A program made the translations under genes and the position numbers. This document shows positions 56,011 through 64,000 of a stretch of DNA of 64,000 nt, piece by piece; within the stretch, counting starts at the first letter, position 1, and every line of letters begins with the position of its first letter. The notes under the pieces were generated by a model that was not told the DNA's origin, made no database searches, and saw only the letters and a list, made by a program, of their open reading frames with translations. The stretch comes from Parietaria judaica. Taxonomy: Eukaryota; Streptophyta; Magnoliopsida; Rosales; Urticaceae. The stretch is from assembly GCA_954871525.1 (NCBI GenBank), contig OX940867.1, positions 13,431,343 through 13,495,342 on the forward strand, in the 5' to 3' direction.

Positions 56011-57665
56011 GTATGCACCTTTTTTTCTATGTGAATATTTAATTGTTGAATACTCTTGGTTTGAGTTTTAATGTTCACTTTGATGGTCTTTGAATCTGAA
56101 GAGAAAACGATGCATTTGTTCTCAGTTGAATTATTGTGTCTTGCTTAAGAACTAAAACAAGGTATGCGTGATTTCTTATTCATGAAGATTTCATTGTTGA
56201 ATACTCTTGGTTGGAGTTTTAATATTGATTTCAATGTCTTTGAATCTTAGGAGTTCTCGGTTGCATTATTGTTTCTTGCCTAAGAACTAAAACAAGGTAT
56301 GCGGTAATTCTTATTCGTGAAGATTTAATTGTTGAATACTCTTGGTTGTAGTTTTAATGTTCATTTTGATTGTCTTTGAAGCTTAGGAGAAAACAATTCA
56401 TTTGGTCTCGGTTTCATTGTTGTTTCTTGCTTTATTAAAAACTAAAACAAGGTATGCACTTTTTCTTGTTCTTGAAGATTAAAATATTGTTGAATCCTCT
56501 TAGTTATAGTTTTAATGTTCATTTTGATGATCTTTGAATCTTAGGAGAAAAGGTAGCATATTTTCTCGATTGCATTGCTTATGAACTAAACAAGGTATGC
56601 ACGTTTCGTGAAGATTTAATTGTTGAAATTCTCTTAATTAGAGTTTTAATATTGTTAATTTTGATGGTCTTTGAAGTTTAAGAGAAACGATGAATCTGTT
56701 CTCGGTTGCATATGAGCTTAAGAACTAAAACAAGGTATGTGTGATTTCTTATTCGTGAAGATTTACTTGTTGAATACTCTTGGTTGGAGTTTTCTTGTTG
56801 ATTTCAATGTCTTTGAATCTTTGGAGAAAACAATTCATTTGTTCTCGGTTTCATTGTTATTTCTTGCTTAAGAACTAAAACAAGGTTTTAATATGCTTGA
56901 TTTCTTATTCGTAAAGATTTAATTGTTGAATACTATTGGTTGGAGTTTTAATGTTGATTTCAATGTCTTTGAATCGTAGGAGAAAACGATGCATTTGTTC
57001 TCGGTTGCATTGTTAATAATTCTTGCTTAATTAAAAACTAAAACAAGGTATGCACGTTTTCTTATTCATGAAGATTTATTAATTGTTGATTACTCTTGGT
57101 TGGAGTTTTGATATTTATTTTGATGATCTTTGAAGCATAGGAGAAAAGGTAGCATTTGTTCTCGGTTGCATATTTGTTTCTTCATCAACACTACGGACAA
57201 GGTATGGACGTCTTACTTCTTCGTGAAGATTTATTTGCTAAATACTCTTGGTTGGAGTTTTAATTTTCATTTTGATGGTCTTTGAATCTTAGGAGAAAAT
57301 GTAGCATTTGTTCTCGATTGCATTGCTTAAGAACTAAACAAGTTATGCACGTTTTGTGAATATTTAATTCTTGAAACTCTCTTGGTTGGAGTTTTAATAT
57401 TGTTAATTTTGATGGTCTTTGAAGCTTAGGAGAAAACGATGCATTTGTTCTCGGTTTCATATGAGCTTAAAACTAAGACAAGGTATGCGTGATTTCTTAT
57501 TGGTGAAGATTTAATTGTTGAATACTTTTTTTTTTTGAATACTCTTGGTTGGAATTTTAATCTTCATTTTGATGGTTCTCATTGGTGAAGATTTGATTGT
57601 TGAATACTCTTGGTTGGAATTTTAATGTTCATTTGATGTTCTTTGAAGCTTAGGAGAAAAGGATG
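56001..57665 (+). repeat. tandem array with splice-site-bearing units, about 11 copies
   Basis: AACAAG/GTATGC-type donors lie at 56011, 56162, 56297, 56452, 56595, 56735, 57048, 57202 (GTATGG) and 57483, with variants at 56885 (GTTTTA) and 57342 (GTTATGC). Spacings range from 135 to 163 bp, mean about 147. Within each unit about 85-100 bp further on comes TTTGAAKCTTAG/GAG, an acceptor-like site. Between acceptor and next donor is a GATGCATTTGTTCTCGGTTG exon-like block. Copies are similar but not identical. Confidence 0.9.
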
Positions 57666-57872
57666 ATCACAGCTCATAAACTATTAAAAGTTCCTCGTGT
57701 GAAGATGTATTTTTTTAGAAAATGTATTAGGTTTTGTTTATTGGGAATTTTGATTATGTTTTGTACATTGAGACTGTCGTTTTAGGTTTTGTATATTGTT
57801 GTGAAGTATTTAAGAATTTGAATTTATTGATGTTGCATGTATATATGGCAAATAATTAGTTTATTTGGAGGT

Positions 57873-58005
57873 GTAAACTCCTCCGGGCGTGCGCGGGCGC
57901 TTCCAGGCACTCCCGGGACACTTCCAGCATGCGTAGGGCGTTTTTTGGGTAGGCGCAGAGCGTTTCCAGGCGCTTCCCGGGGCATTCTCGGCGCACCCAA
58001 AAAAT
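57873..58005. other. GC-rich patch with short degenerate repeats
   Basis: A sudden G+C-rich stretch in AT-rich DNA with GGGCGCTTCCAGGCACTCCC-like phrases repeating about every 20-45 bp (GCGTTTCCAGGCGCTTCCC). It keeps frames open on both strands. Origin unknown. Confidence 0.6.
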
Positions 58006-58019
58006 ATAATGCCGGCACG

Positions 58020-58715
58020 ATATTAAAACGACCGCGGCGTATATCACGCAATTCGAATATTTTTTTTGTTATCCGTAACAAAAAACGCCGCGGCTAACAT
58101 TATAACAAAGCCTCGGTCTTTTAAATAACAAATTGCGACCGAAAAGAGGAACAAAAAGTAAAATAGCAAGTAACCACAAGCCGCGGCTTAGTTGAAATAA
58201 CAAACCCGGCTAGTAATAACAAGAAGCCGCGGTTATTGCGATGATAATTTCACGGTTTGGCCGGCGCTATTGAAAAAAGCCCAGGCATGACATACATAAG
58301 AGCCGAGGCACGTAGTACCAAAAACGCGGCCTACAATCATAAAAAAAACTCGCGGCATAAAGAGAAATCAAACCACGGCTTATCTGTAAAAAAAAAAATT
58401 AACAGCGGTTTACGAATGATATGCCCCAGCGTATACGTATAACTACCGCGTCTACGTAGTAGAACCAACCACGGCTTCTTTTAGTTAACCGCGGCTGTCG
58501 AATTATATTCGCTCCGGTGATATTGGATAAATAACCACGGTAATTGAGTACAAAAACAACACTTTAAAGGTGTAGGCCGCTGTTGGTTTTGATTACATAC
58601 CGAGGCATAATTTGGGGGAAAACAGAGAACAACGTTTCAGAGACGATTTAACCAAATTTTGGCCGCGTTAATGTATAAATGTTGCCGCGGCTTGAATGAT
58701 TTCCGACCACGTTTC
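58020..58715. repeat. CACTA right subterminal repeat region
   Basis: Dense motifs in both orientations, for example ACGCCGCGGCTAAC (58084), AAGCCGCGGCTTAG (58179), AAGCCGCGGTTATT (58225), TTAACCGCGGCTGT (about 58485), TTGCCGCGGCTTGA (58682). It mirrors the left end, as expected for CACTA. Confidence 0.85.
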
Positions 58716-58811
58716 AGTTACGTGCTCAAATATTTGCTCGCAAAGTACCACTTGTTGTTCAACCACGTCTCAAAACAGTCTTGAAAAGTTTCAAGGACTG
58801 TTTTAAACTGT

Positions 58812-58837
58812 CATCAAATCACATATTTGTACTAGTG
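58812..58837 (-). repeat. CACTA right terminal inverted repeat
   Basis: The plus strand ends TTTGTACTAGTG. The reverse complement is CACTAGTACAAATATG. Confidence 0.9.
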
Positions 58838-58840
58838 GGC

Positions 58841-60093
58841 CTAAAAATGTTTTTTTTTTAATTACAACAACGCTCCCTAACCCTCTTATAAATAGAGGCT
58901 TCATTTCATTCAAACGATGCATATAGCTATAAGGCTCTGTTTTCTCTTATATATAAATATATTTATATATATATATATGTATATTTATACATATATTCGG
59001 TTGAAATACTCGACTAAGGTCAGAACGGAGGATCTAGTTAGAGAGAGAAGCCAGAGTAATCCTCGGCTCTCTAGAGATAGAAGGATCGAGGTCCGAGCGT
59101 CGACCTACCTCCGTCTCCGCAATCAGCTCCCGGCTTGCCCACACAATCTTAGGCATGTATCTCCCAACTGCCACTTTGAATTACGTGATGACCCGATCCC
59201 TGTAAAATGGGTACGTAGGAAGCCTCGCTATAAGTACAAGGTGCGGTGTTATGGTATTTTTCGGAGCCCATAAAAATTAAGGCTCAGCCAAAATAAGAAC
59301 GTGCCAAAAAGGCCAAAGCGATTAAAAAGCCCACAAAGGCGACCCGACCCCAGCCCAAAAAGGGTCAATGGGACTCGGCCCAAAAAGTCAGCGAGACTTA
59401 GCCCGAAAAAAAAAAAAAGTCAGTAAAAAGTCTAGTTACTTCTACTGCAAAAAGAGCCTTTAAATCATTTATTAAAAACATCACGCATCAAGCAAGCAAT
59501 ATCTTTATTGCTCAGGGGCCCAACAAAGTAATTATTAATTAATAAGAGGTCTGTGCACCTTTCTATAAATATAAGCTCATTTCAATCAAAACGGTAACTC
59601 AGATAAACTATGATCAAGTCATCACAAACTCACAAAAACGCTATCTAAAGCGATAAAACGTTTGTTTCTCATTCTCTTAAATATCCCGACTTAAATACCC
59701 GACTAATGTTGAGCGTCGTAGGTGGATACAGAGGCACCCCCTCCGTACCACTTTAATTTCACGTTTTCTCATTTTCTCTGACACGGAGACGGAGGCGTCA
59801 ATTCCGGGAAATATTTCCGACCTATCAAGAAAAATGAATCAAGCTTCAAGACCCCTTTTGATGGTCAAGTGGTCATCAGGCCCGGCCCACAATCAAAACT
59901 TGGGCCGCTTTAAGTGTTGATCCATTTTTTGGCATTAACATGCGGCATCATATATCATCAAATCCCGACTCCCCATCGAAGATTCAAATTCCAAGCGTCG
60001 ACCTACCCTACGGAGGTCCCAGTTCTCAGTGGTCGTCGATCCATATCAAGACGTAGGCCGTTATAGTGTTTTATTCATTTTTTGGCCTCAACA
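58841..60093 (+). mobile_element. LTR-like retroelement remnants
   Basis: Two TATA-like sites with similar downstream context occur: CTTATAAATAGAGGCTTCAT (58885) and TTCTATAAATATAAGC (59560). Each is followed by AATACYCGACTAAKGT. After the second comes GTTGAGCGTCGTAGGTGGAT, matching the reverse-strand block at 5881-6622. AAAATGGGTACGTAGGAAGC at 59206 resembles leader sequence of plant LTR elements. The block ends TTTGGCCTCAACA at 60093, a plausible LTR end. No target duplication was identified and no coding domain is present. Confidence 0.45.
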
Positions 60094-60622
60094 ATTACAT
60101 CTGTCAACTTTTCTATGGGTGATTACACCAAAAATACTTTTTTTTTTTCAATGACATTGTTACAACTAATTATGATAAGCACCAAATTGAACACAATAAT
60201 AAGTGTAGTTGCTTACTAGAATTACATCCAAATAGATAGAATTACATCCCAGCTCAAGTGAACACAACCTAAGTACTTTTACTACTAAAAATAATAACAT
60301 AAATATTTTCACCACTATTTTTTTACACGTGTAATACTGGGTAAAAATTATGAAGTAGTTTGAAAAAAAAAAAAACTAAAAGAAAATGTAATAATAAACC
60401 GTCCAACTTCCAGAAGGGCAGATTATAAATTTCGCAAAATACCGAGTAAAAAAAAGGTGAAAACTCACAATTTCTATTTATTAAGGTTAAAAATAAATAT
60501 AAAAGAAATATCATTAATAACTATGGTTAGACACCTAAATGAGTTCCCAGCTAAGGTCTTTTAGCCAATTCTTTCATATTTTCACCATTACTTTTTTACT
60601 CATGTAACTTGCTTAGGTGAGT
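60094..60622. other. intergenic DNA
   Basis: AT-rich; nothing recognised. Confidence 0.5.
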
Positions 60623-60630
60623 GTTGAGGC

Positions 60631-61117
60631 TAGGGATGTGCAAAATAACCGGTAACCGAATTTTTAACCCGTAACCGAAAATTATCTGGTTTAAAATAAA
60701 CGTAACCGGATTTTTTTTTTAAAAACATGTTAAGGTTAACCGTATCCGGTTTCAAACCAGATACGTTTACCGGATATTTATTTTTCAAAACCGGTTATTT
60801 GGTAACCGGTTTTAATAATCATTTTTAATATTAGTATGTATATATTTTTTAAAATATATATTAAATTTGTACCTTTTTTTATTTATGTTTTGAACCGGTA
60901 ATATATTTTATTGTTGCGTTAAAATGTGTAAAATATTATAAATATTTTTTCTTCAAAACAGGTTAAGGTTATTAAAACAGGTTATTCGATTTTGATAACC
61001 GGAAATCAGGTTAATCGGTTTTGAAAAATAGGTTAAGATTATTAAAATACAAATAACCGGAAACAGATTAAGGATACCAAATAGTGGGGGGGGGGAAAAA
61101 CGACCGGTTGCACCCTA
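60631..61117. mobile_element. hAT-type MITE, 487 bp
   Basis: Begins TAGGGATGTGCAAAA and ends GTTGCACCCTA. Flanks GTTGAGGC (60623-60630) and ATTGAGGC (61118-61125) agree at seven of eight positions, the hAT duplication length. The interior repeats AACCGG-, GGTTA- and AACAGG-type phrases many times in both orientations. No coding region. Confidence 0.82.
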
Positions 61118-61205
61118 ATTGAGGCCATTAACAGAATCAATCGACAAAAACCTAACAACAATAATTTTAAAAAAAATCATCACTAAAACACATAAATAAC
61201 ATGAG

Positions 61206-61213
61206 TATATAAA
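61206..61213 (+). promoter_or_regulatory. TATA box of the HVA22-like gene
   Basis: TATATAAA lies 43 bp before the ATG and about 90 bp after the hAT MITE. Confidence 0.55.
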
Positions 61214-61256
61214 GAGCAGGAATGTTCAAAATCGTTTTCTGCAACGACCCATCGCC

Positions 61257-63977
61257 ATGGCTCTTCTCGGATCCACCATAACCAGCGAGGTCAGTTCAAA
61301 TCCCCCTTCTCTCCCAATCAATCTCTGCTAGGTTTTCAAGATTAGGTTCCGCATATGATCGAATGCGGATCTCCGTTGATTGCATGTTTCCATATGTGGA
61401 AAATTTGTTTTCATCGTTTCGAAATTGCATCAATTTGTGTTCATCGACTGGTTTCCTGAATCTTTTGTGAAATTGTAATTCTGTTCGTGAATTTGGTACT
61501 GTATAGTTGTTCGATGAAGCTTTTGAAGCATTTGTGTCAATTAATTTTTAGTAAATTGTACGGGAAGAACAAGCTAACGTCGTTGAATTCCTAGAGTATA
61601 ACCGTAACTAACGCTCCGGCCAATGCAGCTTAGACTCGCCGTCCAATTAGCCGCGGCATTAACACATAACACGTTGATGAATTATGCTCTAACGTACTAT
61701 GTTTCTCTCGTACAGGTCGGATTGCGTTTGCTGCTTTCTCCTCTCGGCTCAAATGTCGTAATTAGAACCGCGTGGTGAGTTATGCGCTCGTTATGCTTCG
61801 TAGCTTTTGATCCTCTCGGCTTCACTTATGTTATTTTAATGTTTAAATAGCTCGAAAATTTGACTCAGGCGAATTACTCGATTATTTGTTCATGTGTTCG
61901 TAGTTTTTAATCGTTTTTCTTGACGTGATTTTGTTCGTCTTGTGTAGCTGCTCGGTGGGGATTGTTCTACCAGTATACTCTACGTATAAGGCAATCGAAA
62001 GTAAAGATAACGATGAGCAACAACGATGGCTTTTATACTGGACAGGTATGAAGTATCTTTGTCTTTTGTTGTTAATAAATTTTTCGATCAATATTGTATA
62101 AACATGTTACCAATTGGCACCCGCCAATATAGAAAACGAAGTCTTAAGGTATTTAGAGACGGCATGGGATTTCGTTTTCATCATAAGCTCTGTCTTCGTA
62201 AGAGTTTGTTATGTCTTTTATTCCTTCTATTAAGCATTAATTCACGGGTACTGTTTTTTCAGTCTTTTCCTTAATTTATCTCTTTTAATACTTAGTGTTT
62301 TTTCTTCATATACGAGTGCTTTATCTTCCGTCATTTATCGAATTGACTGTTGCTGGTTTTTTATAATACTCGGGGGAAATTGTGTGCTGCTATTAATGAA
62401 TCATCTCTTTCAAGTTGATATTCTTTACTTGGAAATTGTATATTATGATTGACAAAAAATAATAAAAATTAAGTGCTCACACTGTCGCCTCTGCTCTGAC
62501 ATGCTGCCGTTGATACTCAGAAACAGATAATCGTTGCTTTTGTCTTTGCTTCTACAATTTTCTCACTGTGTTATCTTATTGCAGTTTATGGCTCTTTCAG
62601 CATTGTGGAAGTGTTTACGGACAAGCTTATTAGTTGGTAAGTTCTCGAATCATTCTCTAAACCCTAATTGCCCTTTCTCAAACTTTAGAATTATTTTTGG
62701 AGGGTCATTAGTAAAAAAAAAAAAAAGGGATATCTGCAGCATAAGTACCCATAAAGTAGTGTTTTCGGGCAGCATTATCCCTTAGCTTTATCACGGTTAA
62801 GTACCCATTGTTCCGATTAAACTTGGGTCCCAGGTACCTAATTTGAACACTATGAGAACTTACAGAGTGACATAAATCATAACATTGAATACTTAATCCA
62901 CGATAAACAAGACGGGATTATGCCGCTCCAAAACACTATTTTATGGGTACTTATGCTGCAAATATCCCATAAAAAATATAGCGTAAATTATGGAAGGATA
63001 AACATATATGTCCCGGTGTTTAACACTATAACTTCACTTGTGTACCTTCCTAACCTGTTTATTATCACATTTTTTTGGGTTATGCATCTCAAATATTTAT
63101 TACAATTATTGACTATGGTGTGGTTTTAAAGGTTGCAACTTAAATTTCTTCGAGACTTTACACACTAGTACTATAGTAGCATGTTATTGACTTCTTACTT
63201 CATTTCAAGAAAATATTTTATTAGATCTATTATCACCTATAGGAGAACGAATGCAAAACACGTAACTCAACATAGTCACTCATGTCCATATTTGTCTTCG
63301 GAATTCGTTAGGGGTATTTCGGGTGTTTGGCACTTATTAAATATTATATAAGGTGGCAATCACATCAGATAATTTTCATGTTAAGTTGAGTATTTTCTTC
63401 CAAAACATTTTATGGGGAGTGTTCGCCTTGCTCTGTAAGGAAAGATATTTTCGTAACGTTTATGATTTATAAAGAGTATTTAGGAATTTACCGTTGTGAT
63501 GAACTCTTTGTTGGCGTTTTCTTGCAGGGTTCCTTTGTACTACCATCTGAAGTTTGCTTTTCTTGTTTGGTTACAACTACCATCTGTAGATGTAAGTTAG
63601 TCAATTTATCATACTTCTTTTAATATTGACTTAATTTGAGGAATTAAACTTTCTCTTGACCAGGGCGCTAAGAAATTGTACACGAGCCACCTTCGTCCGT
63701 TCTTCCTTAGACACCAATCCATGATCGATCACGTTCTTCATGCGGCTCAAAGTGGAATTGTCTGTTCATGATTTTCCTGTTTCAATATTTCATTTTTCTT
63801 TTCTGTCATCACTCAAATTGTTTAAAAATATATTATTTTCATTTTTTGTTTTTTAGTTATGAGAAGCGATATGCTCAAAAGAGTCATTGGTTTGTAATTT
63901 GCAGGTTAAACTCATGAGCGATCACAAAGAAGAAATCAAATATTTCAGGGCGTTAATCTTGAGGGTAACGGGATCAG
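61257..63977 (+). CDS. HVA22K-like: HVA22/TB2-DP1 family membrane protein, HVA22k-like (3' end beyond window)
   Basis: Seven exons with GT...AG introns and matching phases: 61257-61289, 61716-61774, 61948-62045, 62585-62636, 63528-63591, 63664-63759, 63905-63977. The product starts MALLGSTITSE and reads VGLRLLLSPLGSNVVIRTAC, SVGIVLPVYSTYKAIESK, YGSFSIVEVFTDKLISW, YYHLKFAFLVWLQLPSV and LYTSHLRPFFLRHQSMIDHV, then VKLMSDHKEEIKYFRALILR. The pattern matches plant HVA22-like protein k. The TB2/DP1/HVA22 domain has hydrophobic hairpins that shape tubular endoplasmic reticulum; some plant members respond to ABA or stress. The sixth donor (ATT/GTCTGT) is unusual but keeps the frame. No stop is reached: splicing continues at GTATGT, 63978. 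The 891-bp fourth intron holds a MITE. Confidence 0.92.
62727..62968. mobile_element. Mutator-like MITE in the HVA22-like intron
   Basis: The TIRs begin GGGATATCTGCAGCATAAGT and GGGATATTTGCAGCATAAGT (right end, reverse complement), with TACCCATAAA and AACACTA following in both. Flanks are poly-A (62718-62726) against ATAAAAAAT (62969-62977), compatible with a 9-bp duplication. It is 242 bp and lies wholly within the fourth intron. Confidence 0.8.
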
Positions 63978-64000
63978 GTATGTTGAGATATTATCGTAAT

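Larger units (their letters stand above)
43397..58837 (+). mobile_element. CACTA (En/Spm) transposon, 15.4 kb, with cargo genes
   Basis: The left TIR CACTGGTACAAATAG (43397) pairs with the right TIR, whose reverse complement is CACTAGTACAAATAT (ends 58837). The next bases also agree (TTGAT / GTGAT). GGC at 43394-43396 and 58838-58840 is a perfect 3-bp target duplication, the CACTA length. Short CCGCGG- and GCCGAGG-type motifs are dense near both ends and in internal clusters, like CACTA subterminal repeats. A TNP2-type transposase (52571-55222) confirms the superfamily. The interior also holds an F-box gene, a Transposase_32-like gene, a GRF zinc finger and a tandem array. The transposase is broken, so movement would need help in trans. 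Confidence 0.92.

Noticed and set aside
56001..57665. CRISPR-like regular array
   Set aside because: Units are about 147 bp and similar along their whole length. There are no short repeats with unique spacers, and the genome is eukaryotic.
44561..58837. Alternative CACTA element starting at 44561
   Set aside because: Subterminal motifs continue to its left, and the 43397 end has both a TIR match and the GGC duplication.
58917..59273. 118-residue open frame
   Set aside because: It starts in TA-rich DNA and runs through LTR-leader-like sequence with no protein-family features.

Overview
The window reads as nuclear DNA of a dicot plant. It is AT-rich, the host genes are sparse and typically plant (a GRAS regulator of the SCL15 type and an HVA22/DP1 gene with seven visible exons), and most of the rest is nested transposable elements. 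I saw no rRNA, tRNA or CRISPR.

Layout: 1-5880 is AT-rich intergenic DNA with two terminal-inverted-repeat (TIR) elements (1300-2222; 3071-3774, which contains a large CTT microsatellite). 5881-12506 is a pile of LTR-element debris: a reverse LTR-like block, a 5'-truncated Copia pol with its 3' LTR, a small non-autonomous element whose internal region codes for YDE repeats, and a probable solo LTR. 13138-27732 is a complete reverse-strand Ty3/Gypsy element with features of the Tat lineage. It has two LTRs, PBS, PPT and a perfect 5-bp target duplication (GCGCT). It holds gag, protease, a truncated RT-RNase H and integrase, and downstream of pol an antisense accessory ORF region tandemly repeated about 2.3 times. 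A 2.7-kb solo LTR has landed inside its gag. 28730-29205 is another solo LTR. 30666-36089 is a structurally complete Copia element (TSD TCCTC) whose polyprotein is dead. 36223-37972 holds two inverted-repeat elements.

The host gene SCL15 (39254-40882) is intact and intronless. Its 3' flank is a 512-bp tandem duplication whose first unit starts at the stop codon.

43397-58837 is the most unusual part: a 15.4-kb CACTA (En/Spm) transposon with matching TIRs and a GGC/GGC target duplication. It carries a degenerate TNP2-type transposase, a split GRF zinc-finger ORF, a Transposase_32-like accessory gene, an intact F-box gene on the opposite strand, scattered CCGCGG-type motifs, a nested Mutator-like MITE with a perfect 9-bp TSD, and a roughly 1.65-kb tandem array (mean period about 147 bp) in which nearly every unit has a splice donor and acceptor.

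58838-61117 holds LTR-like remnants and a hAT-type MITE, which sits 140 bp upstream of an HVA22k-like gene (61257 to beyond the window end). An intron of that gene contains a further Mutator-like MITE. Only SCL15, the HVA22 gene and possibly the F-box gene look able to make protein. The autonomous elements all show stops, frameshifts or altered catalytic residues.
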